A DNA stretch of 35,995 nucleotides from Ophiocordyceps camponoti-saundersi (nom. inval.) (taxonomy: Eukaryota; Ascomycota; Sordariomycetes; Hypocreales; Ophiocordycipitaceae): positions 4,977 through 40,971 of the forward strand of contig PDHQ01000298.1 in the NCBI GenBank assembly GCA_003339415.1. The letters are read 5' to 3'. Positions 11,480 through 23,376 of this stretch are shown here, one piece after another. Below the pieces are notes generated by a model. The model saw nothing but the letters and a program-made list of their open reading frames with translations, was not told the DNA's origin and ran no database searches. Each line of letters starts with the position of its first letter. The stretch's first letter is position 1. A program made the position numbers and the translations under genes.

Positions 11480-12310
11480 TTTCTTAAACTTAAGCATATA
11501 CTTTAGAAGCGAGAGTATTAATTTAGGATACTTAAGTATAAATAACTTATATAAGTTAGGTATTTTTTTCTTCCTAGATAGTATAAAAGTAATAGCCTTA
11601 GATATTTTATTATAAAGTCGAGACTCTCCTCGCGACTATTTAGTCTATACTTAAGTAAGAAGCTATAAAATAATATAAGAATTTATACCGTAAAAGTGCT
11701 CTATTATTTATTAGTAAGTATACTTAATAGCTAAGAGCTAGATATAAGAGGACCTAGTCTTAAAAGCTAGCTTATAGATACGAAGATAGAGGAATATATC
11801 GTATAGCTTAGTATCGCTAGCGTAAGGAATAATATTATCTCCTTTAGAATCGAATAATAGGTTACGATTAGCTAGCGAAAGGTAGTAAGTTTTATAGTCT
11901 TCTTTACTATATTAATCTATATAAGTAGCCTATAGAAGGTATTAGAAAATTAAAAGTTACTTTTCTAATAGGTTAATAGTATTATTTAGGTAATATAGCG
12001 GATCCTTATAATATATAGAGTTAGTTATTATATTATATATATATCGAAAGTTTAGAAAAAAAGGGATATAAAAATATTAATAAGAAAAAATACCTTATTA
12101 TAAAGATCGCGAGGAAATATTAGGTTATTAAATAATATAACGCGATAAACCCGGAAAATACGCTCGCGATAGAGAATAGTAAAATTAGAATATTCGGGGT
12201 TAAAGAATATATATCGGTACTTTATTTTTCGTAATACGTCCTAGGTATCTTTATCCGATAGAGACGGGGAGGAGTATCGAGGTAACGGTTTAAGGGATAT
12301 TTTTTTTTTC
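11480..12310 (-). pseudogene. decayed paralogous gene, copy R
   Basis: The minus strand from about 11902 down reads EDYKTYYLSLANRNLLF, DIFLYLRIYKLAFKTRSSY, LLTQV-like and TKQSRGESRLYNKISK segments and FILKYPKLIL, matching copy L residue by residue at an offset of 2002 bp. The reading frame is almost free of stops across some stretches of 40 codons. Both copies are followed on their coding-strand upstream side by a poly-T tract and purine-rich DNA, so the duplicated unit is about 0.9 kb. The function is unknown and the copy is clearly non-functional. Confidence 0.6.
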
Positions 12311-12639
12311 TTTACCCTTTAGTATTAGAAATATAAAAGGAGAGATATAATACTAAAAGGAAATATAGGAAAAGTAAAATAGGCAGAAAAAGGGAATAAA
12401 AAAGTATTATATAAATATAATTTAATATAAATAATATAAAAATAAAATAAATAAAGGGGGTTTAAAAAAATATAAATTATATATATTATTTAGATATTAT
12501 TATAAGAAAATAGAATTCTAAAGGTAATATTTAGAGTTCGGTAAAGGAGAGATATTACTATATTAGGAATCTAATAAATAAATTTATAATATTAAACTTA
12601 TAATTACTTTTTTTTTATATACTCTCTAATAAGTAATAA

Positions 12640-12905
12640 GTAAGGCACGATATAGTAAGTTTACGATAAATATTTAAGGGTAACGGAGGTGCGAGAAAAA
12701 AATATAAGCGCTAGAGTAAAAAAAATATAGTTAGGGGCTAAGAAAGGTTTTAATTAGATAGTTCTCGAATACTTCCCGTCCCGAAAAAGCTTCCGAGGAA
12801 TAGAGTTAAGAGGGGCGATTAAGACGAGATAGCGGTTATTACGAAATTTAGTAAGTAATTAGCTCTTAAGCTTATCTTCGTAGCTATCTAAAAAGCCGTA
12901 TATTT
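12640..12905 (+). mobile_element. T element fragment 4a (diverged 5' part)
   Basis: GGGGCTAAGAAAGGTTTTAATTAGATAGTT resembles in part the GGGCTTATATAGGGTTCGATTAAGTAGT block of copy 1, followed by a GAGATAGCGGTTATTAC equivalent of GATAGGATAGGGGCTATTAC. The 3' half is absent and the ends are not clear. Confidence 0.4.
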
Positions 12906-12954
12906 AATATCGTAAAAGAATATTAGAATAAGTATTATAGAGGATATATAAAAA

Positions 12955-13500
12955 ACCTTTATATAGTTTAATTAAATAACTATAAAGCCCGTCTCTTCTA
13001 CTAAGAGCCTTAGGGGATAAAGATATAAGGGGCGCTTAAGATAGGGGAAGGCTATTATAAAGTATATAGCGCAGATTAGTTTCCCTTAAAAATAAAGGAA
13101 TTATATAAAATTAGCCCTTAATATTACGTTTATACTTACCTTAAAAGTTATATATTATAAATCGAGTCCTAGAGACTAAAGAGTACTTATAGTAAAAAGT
13201 ATACTTAACGAAATTATAGCTTTATTTTAAATCTTATACCCTAAAATAATAAATTACTAGCTTAAATATATATTTCGAAACCTTAGTTTACCGATTAAGT
13301 AGTTTTTATATTTCTTTTTATAGTTTACTTTATTTTTTTATAGGAAAATAACTTCCTATTACTTTCCTTATAGAGAAATACTATATAGCTTATACCCGTA
13401 TAGCTAGAGATAACTTATAATATTTAAAAACTATAGTTACCTACGAAGTTAGACGTAATAGGTATCTAGTAAGTATACTTAGGGTAATACTAACCCTCCC
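12955..13500 (+). mobile_element. T element copy 4b (5'-truncated)
   Basis: Shared blocks in the family order: GTTTAATTAAATAACTATAAA, TAGGGGATAAAGATATAAGG, CGCAGATTAGTTTCCCTTAA, TAAATCGAGTCCTAGAGAC, the GAGAAATACTATATAGCTTA block and TAGGTATCTAGTAAGTATACTTAGGGTA. Neither terminal TTTAGCGG nor CCGCTAAA is preserved. Same orientation as the other copies. Confidence 0.6.
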
Positions 13501-14520
13501 TTATTATTTAATAAATACCGAAAGGGAATAAAATTAGTTTTTCTCTTCTTAATTATAGTAGATAGTAATAGAGCGGATATAGAGAAGAGATTAATAGAAT
13601 AAAAAAATAAACTAGAAAATATAATACCCTTATAGAAATTTTATTAAAGTACGGAAACTTTCGGATATAAAGAAATCCTACTAGTATATTAAGTTAGCAC
13701 CTCTAGATAGTAGTATATAATCCGATAATATTAGGTATAAATTATAATCCGAGGAATTAGTAAACTATTATTTATTAAAAAGGAAATAGATAATAGGGAT
13801 ATATTTACGAGTAGATAAAGTATAATAAGAGGGAAAAGTAAGAATCTGCGGAATCTTAAATATATATAGAAAATAGAAGTATAATATATAAATAATTAGG
13901 AGGATAATAATAAAAATAGAATATACGTATAAAATAGCGTTAAGATTATAAAAAGCTATAAGATATTAGGGTATAATAAATATAAATACTAAATATTAGG
14001 GTTAAAGGGGAAAAAACTAATTATATATAATTTATAAATAAATAGAAAGAAAAGAAAGACGGTAAATTATAAAAATAACGAGTTATATAAGATAGGATAT
14101 AGAAACGTTATTATAGAATAAATTAACTATTATATATAAAGTACCTTAATAAAGATATAAAAGGTAATTTAACGAGGATAGGAACGGTTACGTAAAAGAT
14201 AAGAATACGGAGCCGAGAGTATAAAGAGAAGCGTAAAAATTACTAAAATAAATATTTTATAAGGAATATTTATATATACTTCGTAAGAGCGAGTCTTAAA
14301 GATACTATAAAGAAATAAGTTAAATAGTAGATAGCTTACGTAGTTATTTATATTTTATATACGCTAATAGCGACTAACTTTATATATTAAAAGGACTTAT
14401 AACTATTATTAGCCGCTAAATTATAAAAGTAAAAGGATATATATATATAAGTTTAAATATATATATAAAGGAATATTTATAGGACGAATAGCCTAATAGT
14501 ATATATATTAACCCCGTCTT
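13501..14520. other. RIP-degraded DNA, no assignable gene
   Basis: Purine-leaning, TA-rich sequence with no domain, terminus or tandem order that I can support. It leads into the satellite array. Confidence 0.4.
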
Positions 14521-14559
14521 ATCTATATATATACCTATTTATAGGATATAAACTTAAAA

Positions 14560-15890
14560 AATCGGTCGAATTATTTAAATTAGCTAGTAATATATAAATA
14601 GCCTATATAATACGAAAGACCCGCAGAACCCGTATAACGGTGTAATAGTGTTAAGGCTACTTCCTAGAAAACGGATCCGTAAAGTCCGTAAAATAGCTAA
14701 TTAGAGGAAATAAATAACTATAGAATACCTATAAACTAGTATAGCCGATAAGATAATAACGAAACTACTTTATCGAAGATAGATCCGAAAAAAATTATAA
14801 TATAGCTTATTATACGGGACGACCTATATATATATATATATATAATAATACGATACTATAAGACTTATATATATATAATATAGGATAGTAAAGAACCTAG
14901 CCTATTAAAAATAGACCCGTGAAGTTTAGAAAATAGCTTATAGTTACGACTTACTAGAGATAAACGACCTGTACGATACCGACAGGCCGGTACGACCGAT
15001 AAGGGAGTAATAAATTTACTTACCCGAAGAAAGTCCTATTAAATTTAGGAGATAGCTTATTAGATAGGATAACCTATAAATACGAGTATATAGGGTTAGA
15101 TACTAAGAGACCTATATAATAAGTAGATAGTAATAAACTTAACTTATTAAAAATAAATCCGTTAAGTAATAAAATAGCTTATAGTTATAAGTTATTTAAT
15201 ATAAACGACCTATACGATTCCTAGGGACCGTTAAGGCCGATAGGATAGCGATAAATTTATATACGTGCCTAAAGAAAGTTTTATCGAATTTAACCTTAGC
15301 TTATTTATAAGACGACCCGTAAATATAAGTATATATAGATAACTATAAACCTATACTATATATATATATATATACGATAATATAATAAGAGGATAGTAAC
15401 GAACTAACTTCGTTAAAGATAGATCCGTTAAATTATAAAATAGCTTATAGTTATAATTAATTAGATATAAACGACCTATAAATACGATACTAAGAGACCG
15501 GTAAGGCCGAAAAGATAGTGATAAATCGACTTCCCTAAAGATAGCTCTATTAAATCTATAAAATAGCTTATTAGACGGGACGACCTATATATATATATAT
15601 ATAAGTATAGATACTAAGAGATATATATATATAATAGGTAAGAGAGTAACGAACTAACTACGTTAAAGATATATCCGTAAAATTATAAAATAGAATAGTT
15701 ATAAGTTATAAGATATAAAGGCCGATATTATTCTTACTAACCGGTAGTGCGAGTAAGATAGTAACTAACCTACTTACTTAATAGCAGATTAGTTTTAGAT
15801 AAAATAGTTTATTCTATATAAGCGACTAGCACGATATATATAGACCCGTACGATATATATATATAAAAGTTACTAGCGACTTACCTAAGG
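14560..15890 (+). repeat. ~120-bp satellite with alternating A and B units
   Basis: About eleven units. A common anchor (AAAATAGCTTA or variants) begins at 14690, 14799, 14930, 15049, 15171, 15437, 15687 and 15811, with unmarked units between. Two types alternate. A units carry GATAGTAACGAACTAACTTCGTTAAAGATAGATCCG-like sequence (near 14751, 14884, 15125, 15392, 15643). B units carry ATAAATTTACTTACCCGAAGAAAGTCCTATT-like sequence (near 15006, 15246, 15514). Like units recur every 240-266 bp. Length variation comes from (TA)n tracts near 14827, 15357 and 15586. Part of the A unit reads DSNELTSLKIDP in one frame, so a former 40-residue protein repeat is possible, but the indels do not keep a frame. 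Confidence 0.75.
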
Positions 15891-15899
15891 CTATTTTAA

Positions 15900-16960
15900 C
15901 TATTACGTAAAGAATTATTATATAAGGTTAAGCGGGTATTTATTAATACCGTAAAAGTATTTCGGGATTAATAAAGAGAACTTAAATAAATAGAAATAAA
16001 TTATATATATAAAAGTAGTATATATATTTTAATAGATATATAGTTAGACGTAGAGGAAGATTAGTATAAGGATTAAAGAGGGAAGGATAGGCATGATACG
16101 CGTAAGCAATATATAAGTAGCGTAGTATACTAAGTTTATATATATAATATTAATTTATCGATAAGGGAATAACTTTAAAGTAAAATAATAAAAGTAAGAT
16201 ATATTAAATAACGCAGATTTATTCTTAAAGAGCTTAAATATATTTATATAGAATAGTTAACCTAAGCGGGAAAAATAAAATAATAGATAAAGTAGTAACG
16301 GTAGAATATAATACGAATCGGGGTTAGGAATTAGAAGTAATAATAAATTATTTTATCTATAGTAAAGTTTCGTATTAGATTACGTATAAAATTAGAGGAA
16401 CGAGGTAAGTAATATAATATATAAGTAGTAACTTAATTTCTAGTAAGATAAGATATAGTTAAGAGAGAGGACCCTTTAAATTTATAAAACTATATATAGG
16501 GGTATATCTTATATAAGTTCTATATCTCTATTAAATAGTTCTAATAACGAAGTAATAAACGAAAAAATATATCGGCGTATATCTTATAGAGCGAAGATAA
16601 TAAGTAAGTTATCGTATATTATAGGAGTAATGCTAATATTTTATAAGTAATAGCGTATATAACTAATATTATATATATAATTAGATCGAGGACGTTATAA
16701 CTAAAAACGTATACTAGATATATTAAGTATTAAGGTATAGAGGAAAGAAAGGTTCGTAAACTAGAAGGATAAGGATAAATTTACGAGTAGTTACTAGCTG
16801 CTAATATTTAGGATAAGGATAATAACGTAAGATAAAAAGCGTATAGAAGATAATAAGGGCGGAAGTTTAAATAGTTAATATAAAGACTTACGATAAGTTA
16901 TAGGAACCGGTATCGGTATTCCTACTATATAAGCTAAAAGATTTAAAAAACTACTATAGC
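15900..16960. other. RIP-degraded DNA, possible Gag side of a retroelement
   Basis: It precedes the retropepsin-like relic on the same strand, where Gag would be expected, but I see no zinc knuckle or other Gag motif. A GAGGTAAGTAA near 16403 resembles a fungal 5' splice site but has no clear partner. Confidence 0.25.
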
Positions 16961-16965
16961 TTATA

Positions 16966-17345
16966 ATACTAATAACGGTATATAGCGTAATATTCGATAT
17001 TGTCGGCAAAGAAAGCTATATAAGGATACGAGAGTATTATATTAATAATACTAGTTACGAATACTTTATATTAAGGGACTAGCTAGACTTTATCTTATAC
17101 TTAAAAAAAGATATAAGAAAGTCGACTAACGTTAAAAGTTTTAATAATTAGGGGATAGAAAGTTAGGCGGAATTTACGGTTTATATCCCGGGTATAAAGG
17201 ATAAAACGCTATATATCGGAATAGTTAGAACTAGGGCATAGATCGTAAATAATCTTACGGAGGGCCTTATATTAGGATAAGAATAGCTCCTACTAAATAA
17301 GGTATATATATTTAGTTCGATAAAAATAGTTTAGATATATTTATA
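16966..17345 (+). pseudogene. retropepsin-like relic
   Basis: One plus frame from about 16966 to 17345 reads EFTVYIPGIKDKTLYIGIV and then, at 17236-17290, IVNNLTEGLILG-stop-E-stop-LLLN. The pattern of a hydrophobic strand followed by an N-L-x-x-G-L-I-L-G motif and a D/E-W-L position is the C-terminal signature of Ty3/mdg4 aspartic proteases; the two stops fit Gln and Trp codons. The minus-strand retrotransposon in this window carries an equivalent NLPLLLGI. The catalytic D-S/T-G is not identifiable. No reverse transcriptase follows within the next kilobase, so this is either a truncated element or a Gag-protease-only unit. Confidence 0.4.
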
Positions 17346-18265
17346 TATAAGCCTATATATACTAGTAAAGGTTTATCGAAAATAATTATAAATTTTAAGC
17401 CGAAATATATATCTTAGATAATATTTATTATATAGATTTATAACTATATCCTTAATCCGTTAATTTTAGATATTATAAAATACTAAGAAAAGATATAATA
17501 ATACTAAACGTAGAAGGGTAAGGGAGGTAAGGTCTATTTAATATTATTATAATAGATAACGCTAATAGCTAGAATAAAGGTAACTAAAGCGGGATAATAT
17601 ATCTTTAATAGCGGAGGTAAGAAGACCGGCATAGACGCGTCCGCTTCCTTAAGTAAAGGATAATATAGCGTTATTAATAGCCGTAATAATAGCAGAGGAG
17701 ATAGCCTATTATATAATATAATTTTTATATCGCTTCGCCGAGGTAAACGGAGGTTACGAAAAAGAATCGGTACTTATTAAGTTAATTACGTTTACCGGAG
17801 ACGGCGACTCGCTTTAAGGAGTAAGGTCGATTAAGTTAGTAAGTAATACGAAGAGGGGAGAAGGTAGATAACTAGCAGGTATATCGAGAGGTATTATAAT
17901 AAGATAAGGGTAATATAGTTAGAAATAAGTAATAACGTAAGTAATTTAGGTTATAGCGGGTAAAAATAGATAGCTGCTGCTAAGGTATATATATTAGGGT
18001 AGAAGGGTAAAAAGGTAAAAAAATAAAGGGGTAGCTTATATATAGTTTTTTTTTATTTACGTAAGTATAGGTTATAGCGTATATTAATAAAATTATAAAA
18101 ATATAATACGCTAAATATATAAAGTTATACGATATTATATAATAAAGTATAAAAATACTAAAAAATTTAAATAAGGTTTTATATTATTAATATAAGGAGG
18201 GAGGTTTACTATATATACTAAAAATAAACTAGTAATAAGCAGGTATCCCTAATTAAGGAAGTGGG
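17346..18265. other. RIP-degraded DNA, no assignable gene
   Basis: No reverse transcriptase or integrase motif was found on the plus strand downstream of the retropepsin-like relic. Nothing else recognisable. Confidence 0.35.
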
Positions 18266-18269
18266 AAAA

Positions 18270-18537
18270 AACTATATAAGGTTTTATAATATATATATAT
18301 ATATAAAGGATTATTCTAAAGTTTCGGGCCTTAATTAAATTACTCTTCTTAAAACGCTCTCTCTACCTTTTATCGTTATATTAGAAATTAAATCCTTATC
18401 TCTTTTCCTATAGAAAATTACTATATACCTTAACTAGCTAAGGTTAGAGATCTTAACCTTATACTAGTTAAAGAGTAGGATTACGTATAATAATACGCTA
18501 AGGTAGGTATCAGCTAGGCTAGCGTAAGGTATTATTA
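18270..18537 (+). mobile_element. T element fragment 5 (3' half, diverged)
   Basis: Blocks corresponding to the 3' half of the family in order: the CCTTAATTAAATTACTCTT block, TTAAATCCTTATCTCTTTTCC, ATAGAAAATTACTATATACCTTAACTAGC, TTAGAGATCTTAACCTTATACTAGTTAAAGAG and TAGGTATCAGCTAGGCTAGCGTAAGGTA. The 3' TIR is not preserved. Confidence 0.5.
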
Positions 18538-21500
18538 AAAGTAAAAAACGTAGAAAGTTAATCGATTATCTTATAATTTCTTTAACTTATCTAAGGAGTA
18601 TTACTTAAATAGCTACGGGAATTAAGCTAAAGAATATTCCGATACTATAATATAAAATTTATATAATAACGGAAAACCGAATAAAACGGTTACGTATTCG
18701 TTAAGAGATTTCGCTTCCTTAACGCTAGTTTACTATTATTATTTTTAATATCCTCTACTATAGTAAAGCTATAACGCTAGTTCCTATCTTATATTATTAA
18801 CCTACTACGATATTAGGCATAAGTATACGATCGGTAATCGTATTAAAACCGATTTAATATATATTTAAGATAAATTCTAAAATTAAATAAAGCTATAATA
18901 TTAGCTTATTATATCTAAAGCTAAGATAGATAATAAAAGCTTACTTATCCCTTACTTACGAGAATAGCTAGTTATCGTTCTCCGCCTCTCCTCTCGATAT
19001 TATATATATTAGAATAGTATCGCTAAATATTCTTAGGGTATTAAAGCGGAGAGTATAATTCGTATAAGTTTAGTATCGGTTTTCTTCTAAATACTAGCTA
19101 CTAACTATTTAAGCCGCTTTTTACTTACTTAATAGTACTATATTAGCACGTTATAAATAGAGAACTCTATTCGGGTATCTTCGAGGTTAGCTAGGATTAT
19201 ATAACGTAGAGTTCTTTTTAATTTCTATTTTCTCGGCTAATCTTAGTTATTTTCGAGCCTTTAACTATTAAGTATACTTAATTACGAGGAAAGTTTTATA
19301 TAAGTAAAAGGATTCTCCTAACTAAAAACTATATCTTAGTTATATTACCGGATATATTTCCTTTACTTAATTTCTTATTTAAGTTCTATCTTTTTAATAA
19401 AACGCGTTTTTATTAATATTTATATTATTTTTATTAAAATAATATTCTACTATAATAATAGGAGCTAATAACTATCCTTTACTAAAGTAGAAAATTAGCT
19501 CTTAATAATTAAACTCCTTAATTAAAACCTATATACTAAGCTTAATATAGATATTATTATAATATTACGAGACGCTTACTATTAACCTAGCACCTAGGAA
19601 TAACTTTAAACTACTAAGTTACGATAGTTCGCTATTATAGCTTTATAAGCTATTAGTAAGGTACTAAAGGAGGAACCTAAAAAATAACTAAAATATTAGT
19701 TACTACTAGCTAATAATAATCTCTTACTAGTAATAACTAATACTCTATTAAAAGCTCTTAGATTTAAACTAAGGACTACTAGACTTAATAACTAATTAGT
19801 ATAAAGATACTTAACTTTACTAATAGTTAACCTAAGTATAAAAAAAGAAACCCTTTTCGCTATATCTATATCTTTTAAGTATTTTTACGGTTTCTAAGGA
19901 ACTTCTTTAATAGCCGTATAAAGGCTCTATCTTATAACCTTAAGCGTTCGCGAACTAAGTATATAAATATTTAGATAAAATTTTTCTAGTATTAAGCGAT
20001 ATAGGATAAGTTAGAGAAACTTAGGTCTCGCGATACTTATTAACTATTAACGAATAACTAGATATTAAGCTACTAAAAATAGGTATTTATTTATAAGTTC
20101 GACGAGAATAGCTTTAATATAAAGTATAAAGCTTATATAATTATTTAAAGCGATCTTTAAGAAAAGTCTAGCTTACCTCTCTATACCTTAACCTTACTAA
20201 CGAAGTTTTATAAACTGCTAATAGGTTTTATAGTATCTTATAACCTTAAAGTATATTAGTTTAACCTTATTAATACCTTTCTAAACTCCACGCTACGATA
20301 AGATAAATAAGTATTTTATTAATTACCTAATAGTTTTAAGTAACCTAGTAAAGTTATACTCCCCTTTTTAATATAAAACTCTTTCAGCTTACCTTCTTCG
20401 TAAAAGTTTTATTTCTCCTAAAAAGATAATTATATCTAGACTAAGGATTCCCTAATTTTTTTCCTTTATATCGATAATCTTAGCTTAATATATTTACCTT
20501 AAGATAAGGGGGTAAAGTCTTCCTTAATAAACTTAAGAAAGATTTTATAATTTTAGATTTAGGAGGTTTATTATAGTTCCTTAGATTAATATATAATAGG
20601 ATAGGACGATACGATAAATTTTTCTCCCGTAATAAGTATATATTAAGAAACTTAGTATAAAGTTTAAGATATAAATATAGAAGAAATTCTCTAAGGCGTT
20701 TTTGCTTAAGAAACTTTTTCTATAAAAGGGATAAATAACTCCTTAGTAAGTAATATTATACTAACTACCTATTAACTTTATTAGTTACGTAGTAATTATT
20801 ATTCGGTAAGATCTTATAGAATCTATTAGATATATATATTTAAGCTAGATTTTAGAATATATTTTTCCTTTACTAAACCCGAGACCTATACCTTACGTTT
20901 TATAGAAATAAGTTAAAATCCGCACTACTATACGCGGAATACTTTAGTAGTGCTTAATTCGCAGAGATACTTAAAAGGAGGAGTACTTTCGGATATATTA
21001 TATATCTTTTTAGTGCTATATTTTAATATAATTAGGAAACTAAGAGACGATTATAATAAGTATTATTAAAGTAAAACTGCTTACCTTTACTTTTATAGCG
21101 AAAAAACTAATCGCCTTTTATCGCCTTAGTAATAAACTTCGTATTATTCCCTTAAACCCTCTAAAGTTTTTTTTATAATAATATATAAATAAGACGCTTA
21201 CTAATAGAAGATACGTTAAAGCTATTAACTAAGCTATAATATATTAATATTTTTTTTTTTTAGTATTAGCTATAATAGGAGATTTAAGATATATATATTA
21301 AGATCGCTTAAATCTAAACTTTAGCTAAGGTTAGAGATAAGTTTATAAAACCTATTTAAGGATAATTATTTAAGGAATTATAAAATAAACTTAAGCTTTA
21401 AGGTAAGGCTAATTAGCTTACTATAAGTTATATATATCTTACTTTACTTTATATATCTTATTTTAACTTATATTCTAATATTATTATTTGCGTAAGCGTT

Positions 21501-21600
21501 ATTCTTCTAAATTTACTAGATATAGATAATTTTATATTATCTTAAAAGTTTAGTTACGACTTTATTAATAACGCTCCCTTTTAGCGTCTACTTAACGCTA
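18538..21600. other. RIP-degraded DNA, no assignable gene
   Basis: Three kilobases with dense TAA and TAG in all six frames. Minus-strand translation around 19.5-20.5 kb gives long but stop-rich stretches with no motif I can name. A T-run at about 21251-21261 and the hairpin at 20922-20953 are the only distinct local features. Confidence 0.35.
20922..20953. other. 8-bp perfect inverted repeat, 16-nt loop
   Basis: GCACTACT at 20922-20929 pairs with AGTAGTGC at 20946-20953. Both arms keep a CpA or TpG in GCA/TGC context although the surroundings are saturated with TpA. It could be chance or a remnant terminus or hairpin; no function is claimed. Confidence 0.4.
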
Positions 21601-22110
21601 TTAAGTAGGAGTAAGTTTATAGGGATAGGGTATTCCCGTAAGCTAAGTAATAGTATAGTAAAGATACGGAGGCGATAAGAGGCCGCTATACTTATCTTCG
21701 ACCTTAGGGCTATCCTCTAGCTTAATAACCTCCCTTTCTTCTACGGGGTTATCGTTATCCGGAATAGTAATAGCTAACTAAGTAGATAAACCGGCCGTTT
21801 TAGTAGCGCGCTAGAATATATAACGATAAGCTTAGCTAGCTTAGATATATAACCCGTAAGCCTTATATTAAAACCTTTCGAGAGAAACGTAATAATTAAA
21901 AGGGTAGGCTAGAGTTCGTCGATATAGGTATTACTTATAAGGTATAGCGTTAGGGGAACCGCGACTCTATACTAGGAGCGTATAGAAGTATCTATTATTA
22001 CGCACGATTTAACTTCTAACTATCCGTAACGGAGTTATAATAAGGGCTCGGAGGGTAATATTATATATAAGCGTAGCGAGTGCTCGTATCTCGGCGTCCT
22101 AAAAAGAAGC
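21600..22110 (-). pseudogene. short decayed coding segment, unknown
   Basis: The minus strand reads ITIPDNDNPVEEREVIKLED followed by SPKVEDKYSGLLSPP around 21630-21780, an acidic, stop-free stretch of over 30 codons that is unusual in this DNA and resembles a disordered acidic segment. Upstream and downstream the frame is interrupted by TAA and TAG. Base composition is locally more GC-rich than its surroundings, with intact CpG. The protein family is not recognised. Confidence 0.4.
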
Positions 22111-22296
22111 TTCGTATTATTTTTTTTTTTTCTTCTAAGAGTCCTAAATATAGAGGATTTATAAGGAGAAACTTATATTAATATATAATATATTTAATAT
22201 ATTATTTATCTAAGGATCGGCTATTATAATATTAAGTAGGCGGTATTTTCTATTAATACCCCTTTATATAAGAACGGGAAACTCTATCTTTAAAAG

Positions 22297-22430
22297 TAAT
22301 ATAAAGAAGAAGAAAGAAGCTGCCGAAAGAAGGAGAAGAAGAGGATAAGCGAAGAAGAAAGGTAGAAGAGGATAAGGAAAGAAAAAAAGAAGAAAAGAAA
22401 AGGAGAAGGGAAGAGGGCTATTTATACCCT
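22297..22430 (+). repeat. polypurine (GAA/AAG-rich) tract
   Basis: More than 120 bp of nearly pure A and G on the plus strand with a few interruptions such as CTGCCG. It may derive from a Glu/Lys/Arg-rich coiled-coil coding segment, or be simple sequence. Purine tracts lack CpA on this strand, so they are only weakly touched by RIP. Confidence 0.6.
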
Positions 22431-22467
22431 CTTAGGATATCTTATTAAGCCTAATTAATTTATAAGT

Positions 22468-22640
22468 ATAAAAAAGCAGTAAACGAACGGATATCTTTTT
22501 TAGGGAATAAGAAGAGTAGTAAACGGGTTTATCCCTTAGGAGATAAGAAGAGTAGTAAATAGGTCTATCCCTTAAGGATAGGAAGGACGATTAACGAGTT
22601 TATCGCCTAAGGGATAAGAAAAGTAGTTAAAAAGATACGT
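22468..22640 (+). repeat. 36-bp tandem repeat, about five units
   Basis: Units resembling ATAAGAAGAGTAGTAAACGG followed by GTTTATCCCTTAGG begin near 22469, 22505, 22541, 22578 and 22613, a period of 36-37 bp. The second and third units are most alike, and the outer ones are diverged. Thirty-six bases would be twelve codons, so it may be the repetitive tail of the coding relic that supplied the adjacent purine tract. Confidence 0.65.
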
Positions 22641-23030
22641 ACGTAAAGTCTTTTACGTTTTTTTTTTTTTCGCTTTAAGGTTTCGATAATCTTTTCTTAT
22701 AATCTTTAAAGATAAGGTTCCAGCTTATTAGATACTTCTAAATAAGCTTATAAGCCTAAGTAAGTATATTATATATACGTATATAAGAAAATATCTCCTT
22801 TATATTATAAAAGTAGGTATTAGTTTTATAAATAATAGTTATAAATATAAAAAGGAAACTATCTTTAGAGAATAGTTATAAGTATATATCTAAGCGGTAA
22901 GATTAAAGCGTTATTATTTATATTTACTACTTATAAGAAAGGATATTAGTCCCTACTACGTTTTCGAATAAGACTTAAGAGATAATATCTAAATCTAAAA
23001 AATAAGGGGTAAAGGAAAATTATTATACGG

Positions 23031-23241
23031 TCTACTAGCTAGATAAGTTAGAGGCTAAGGGATTAAATAAGCTAATTATAAGTATAAGAAATAGGCTTAA
23101 TATAAAGATTAATAGGTGCCCTTATTAATTAATATATATATATATCCTCTAGGAATAACTGCCCCCTATATAGGCAGTTAAGTAAACATTAGTTATATAA
23201 CTAGAATAACGCTATTCCCTTTTAACCTTCCCCCTCTAGCT
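23031..23241 (-). repeat. 3' LTR (left) of the minus-strand retrotransposon
   Basis: Aligns without gaps to 32117-32327 at a constant offset of 9086 bp. Over 208 bp I count about 23 differences, 20 transitions and 3 transversions (about 89% identity). It contains a TATATATA block and the inverted repeat AACTGCC/GGCAGTT (23157-23163 and 23173-23179) around CCTATATAGG. Confidence 0.85.
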
Positions 23242-23376
23242 AGTCTATTACTAATACTAAAGTAATAAATTAAAATCTAAAAATAAAATAGATAAAAGGA
23301 AGGATAAAAAGCAAGCTAATAAATAAGAAAGAAATAAATAATAGGAAGAAATAGGCTATAATAGCCTAGTAAATAA

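Noticed and set aside
19480..20520. DDE transposase or DUF3435-like tyrosine recombinase on the minus strand
   Set aside because: The translation is stop-dense (about one in eight codons) and no catalytic motif or conserved spacing could be identified.
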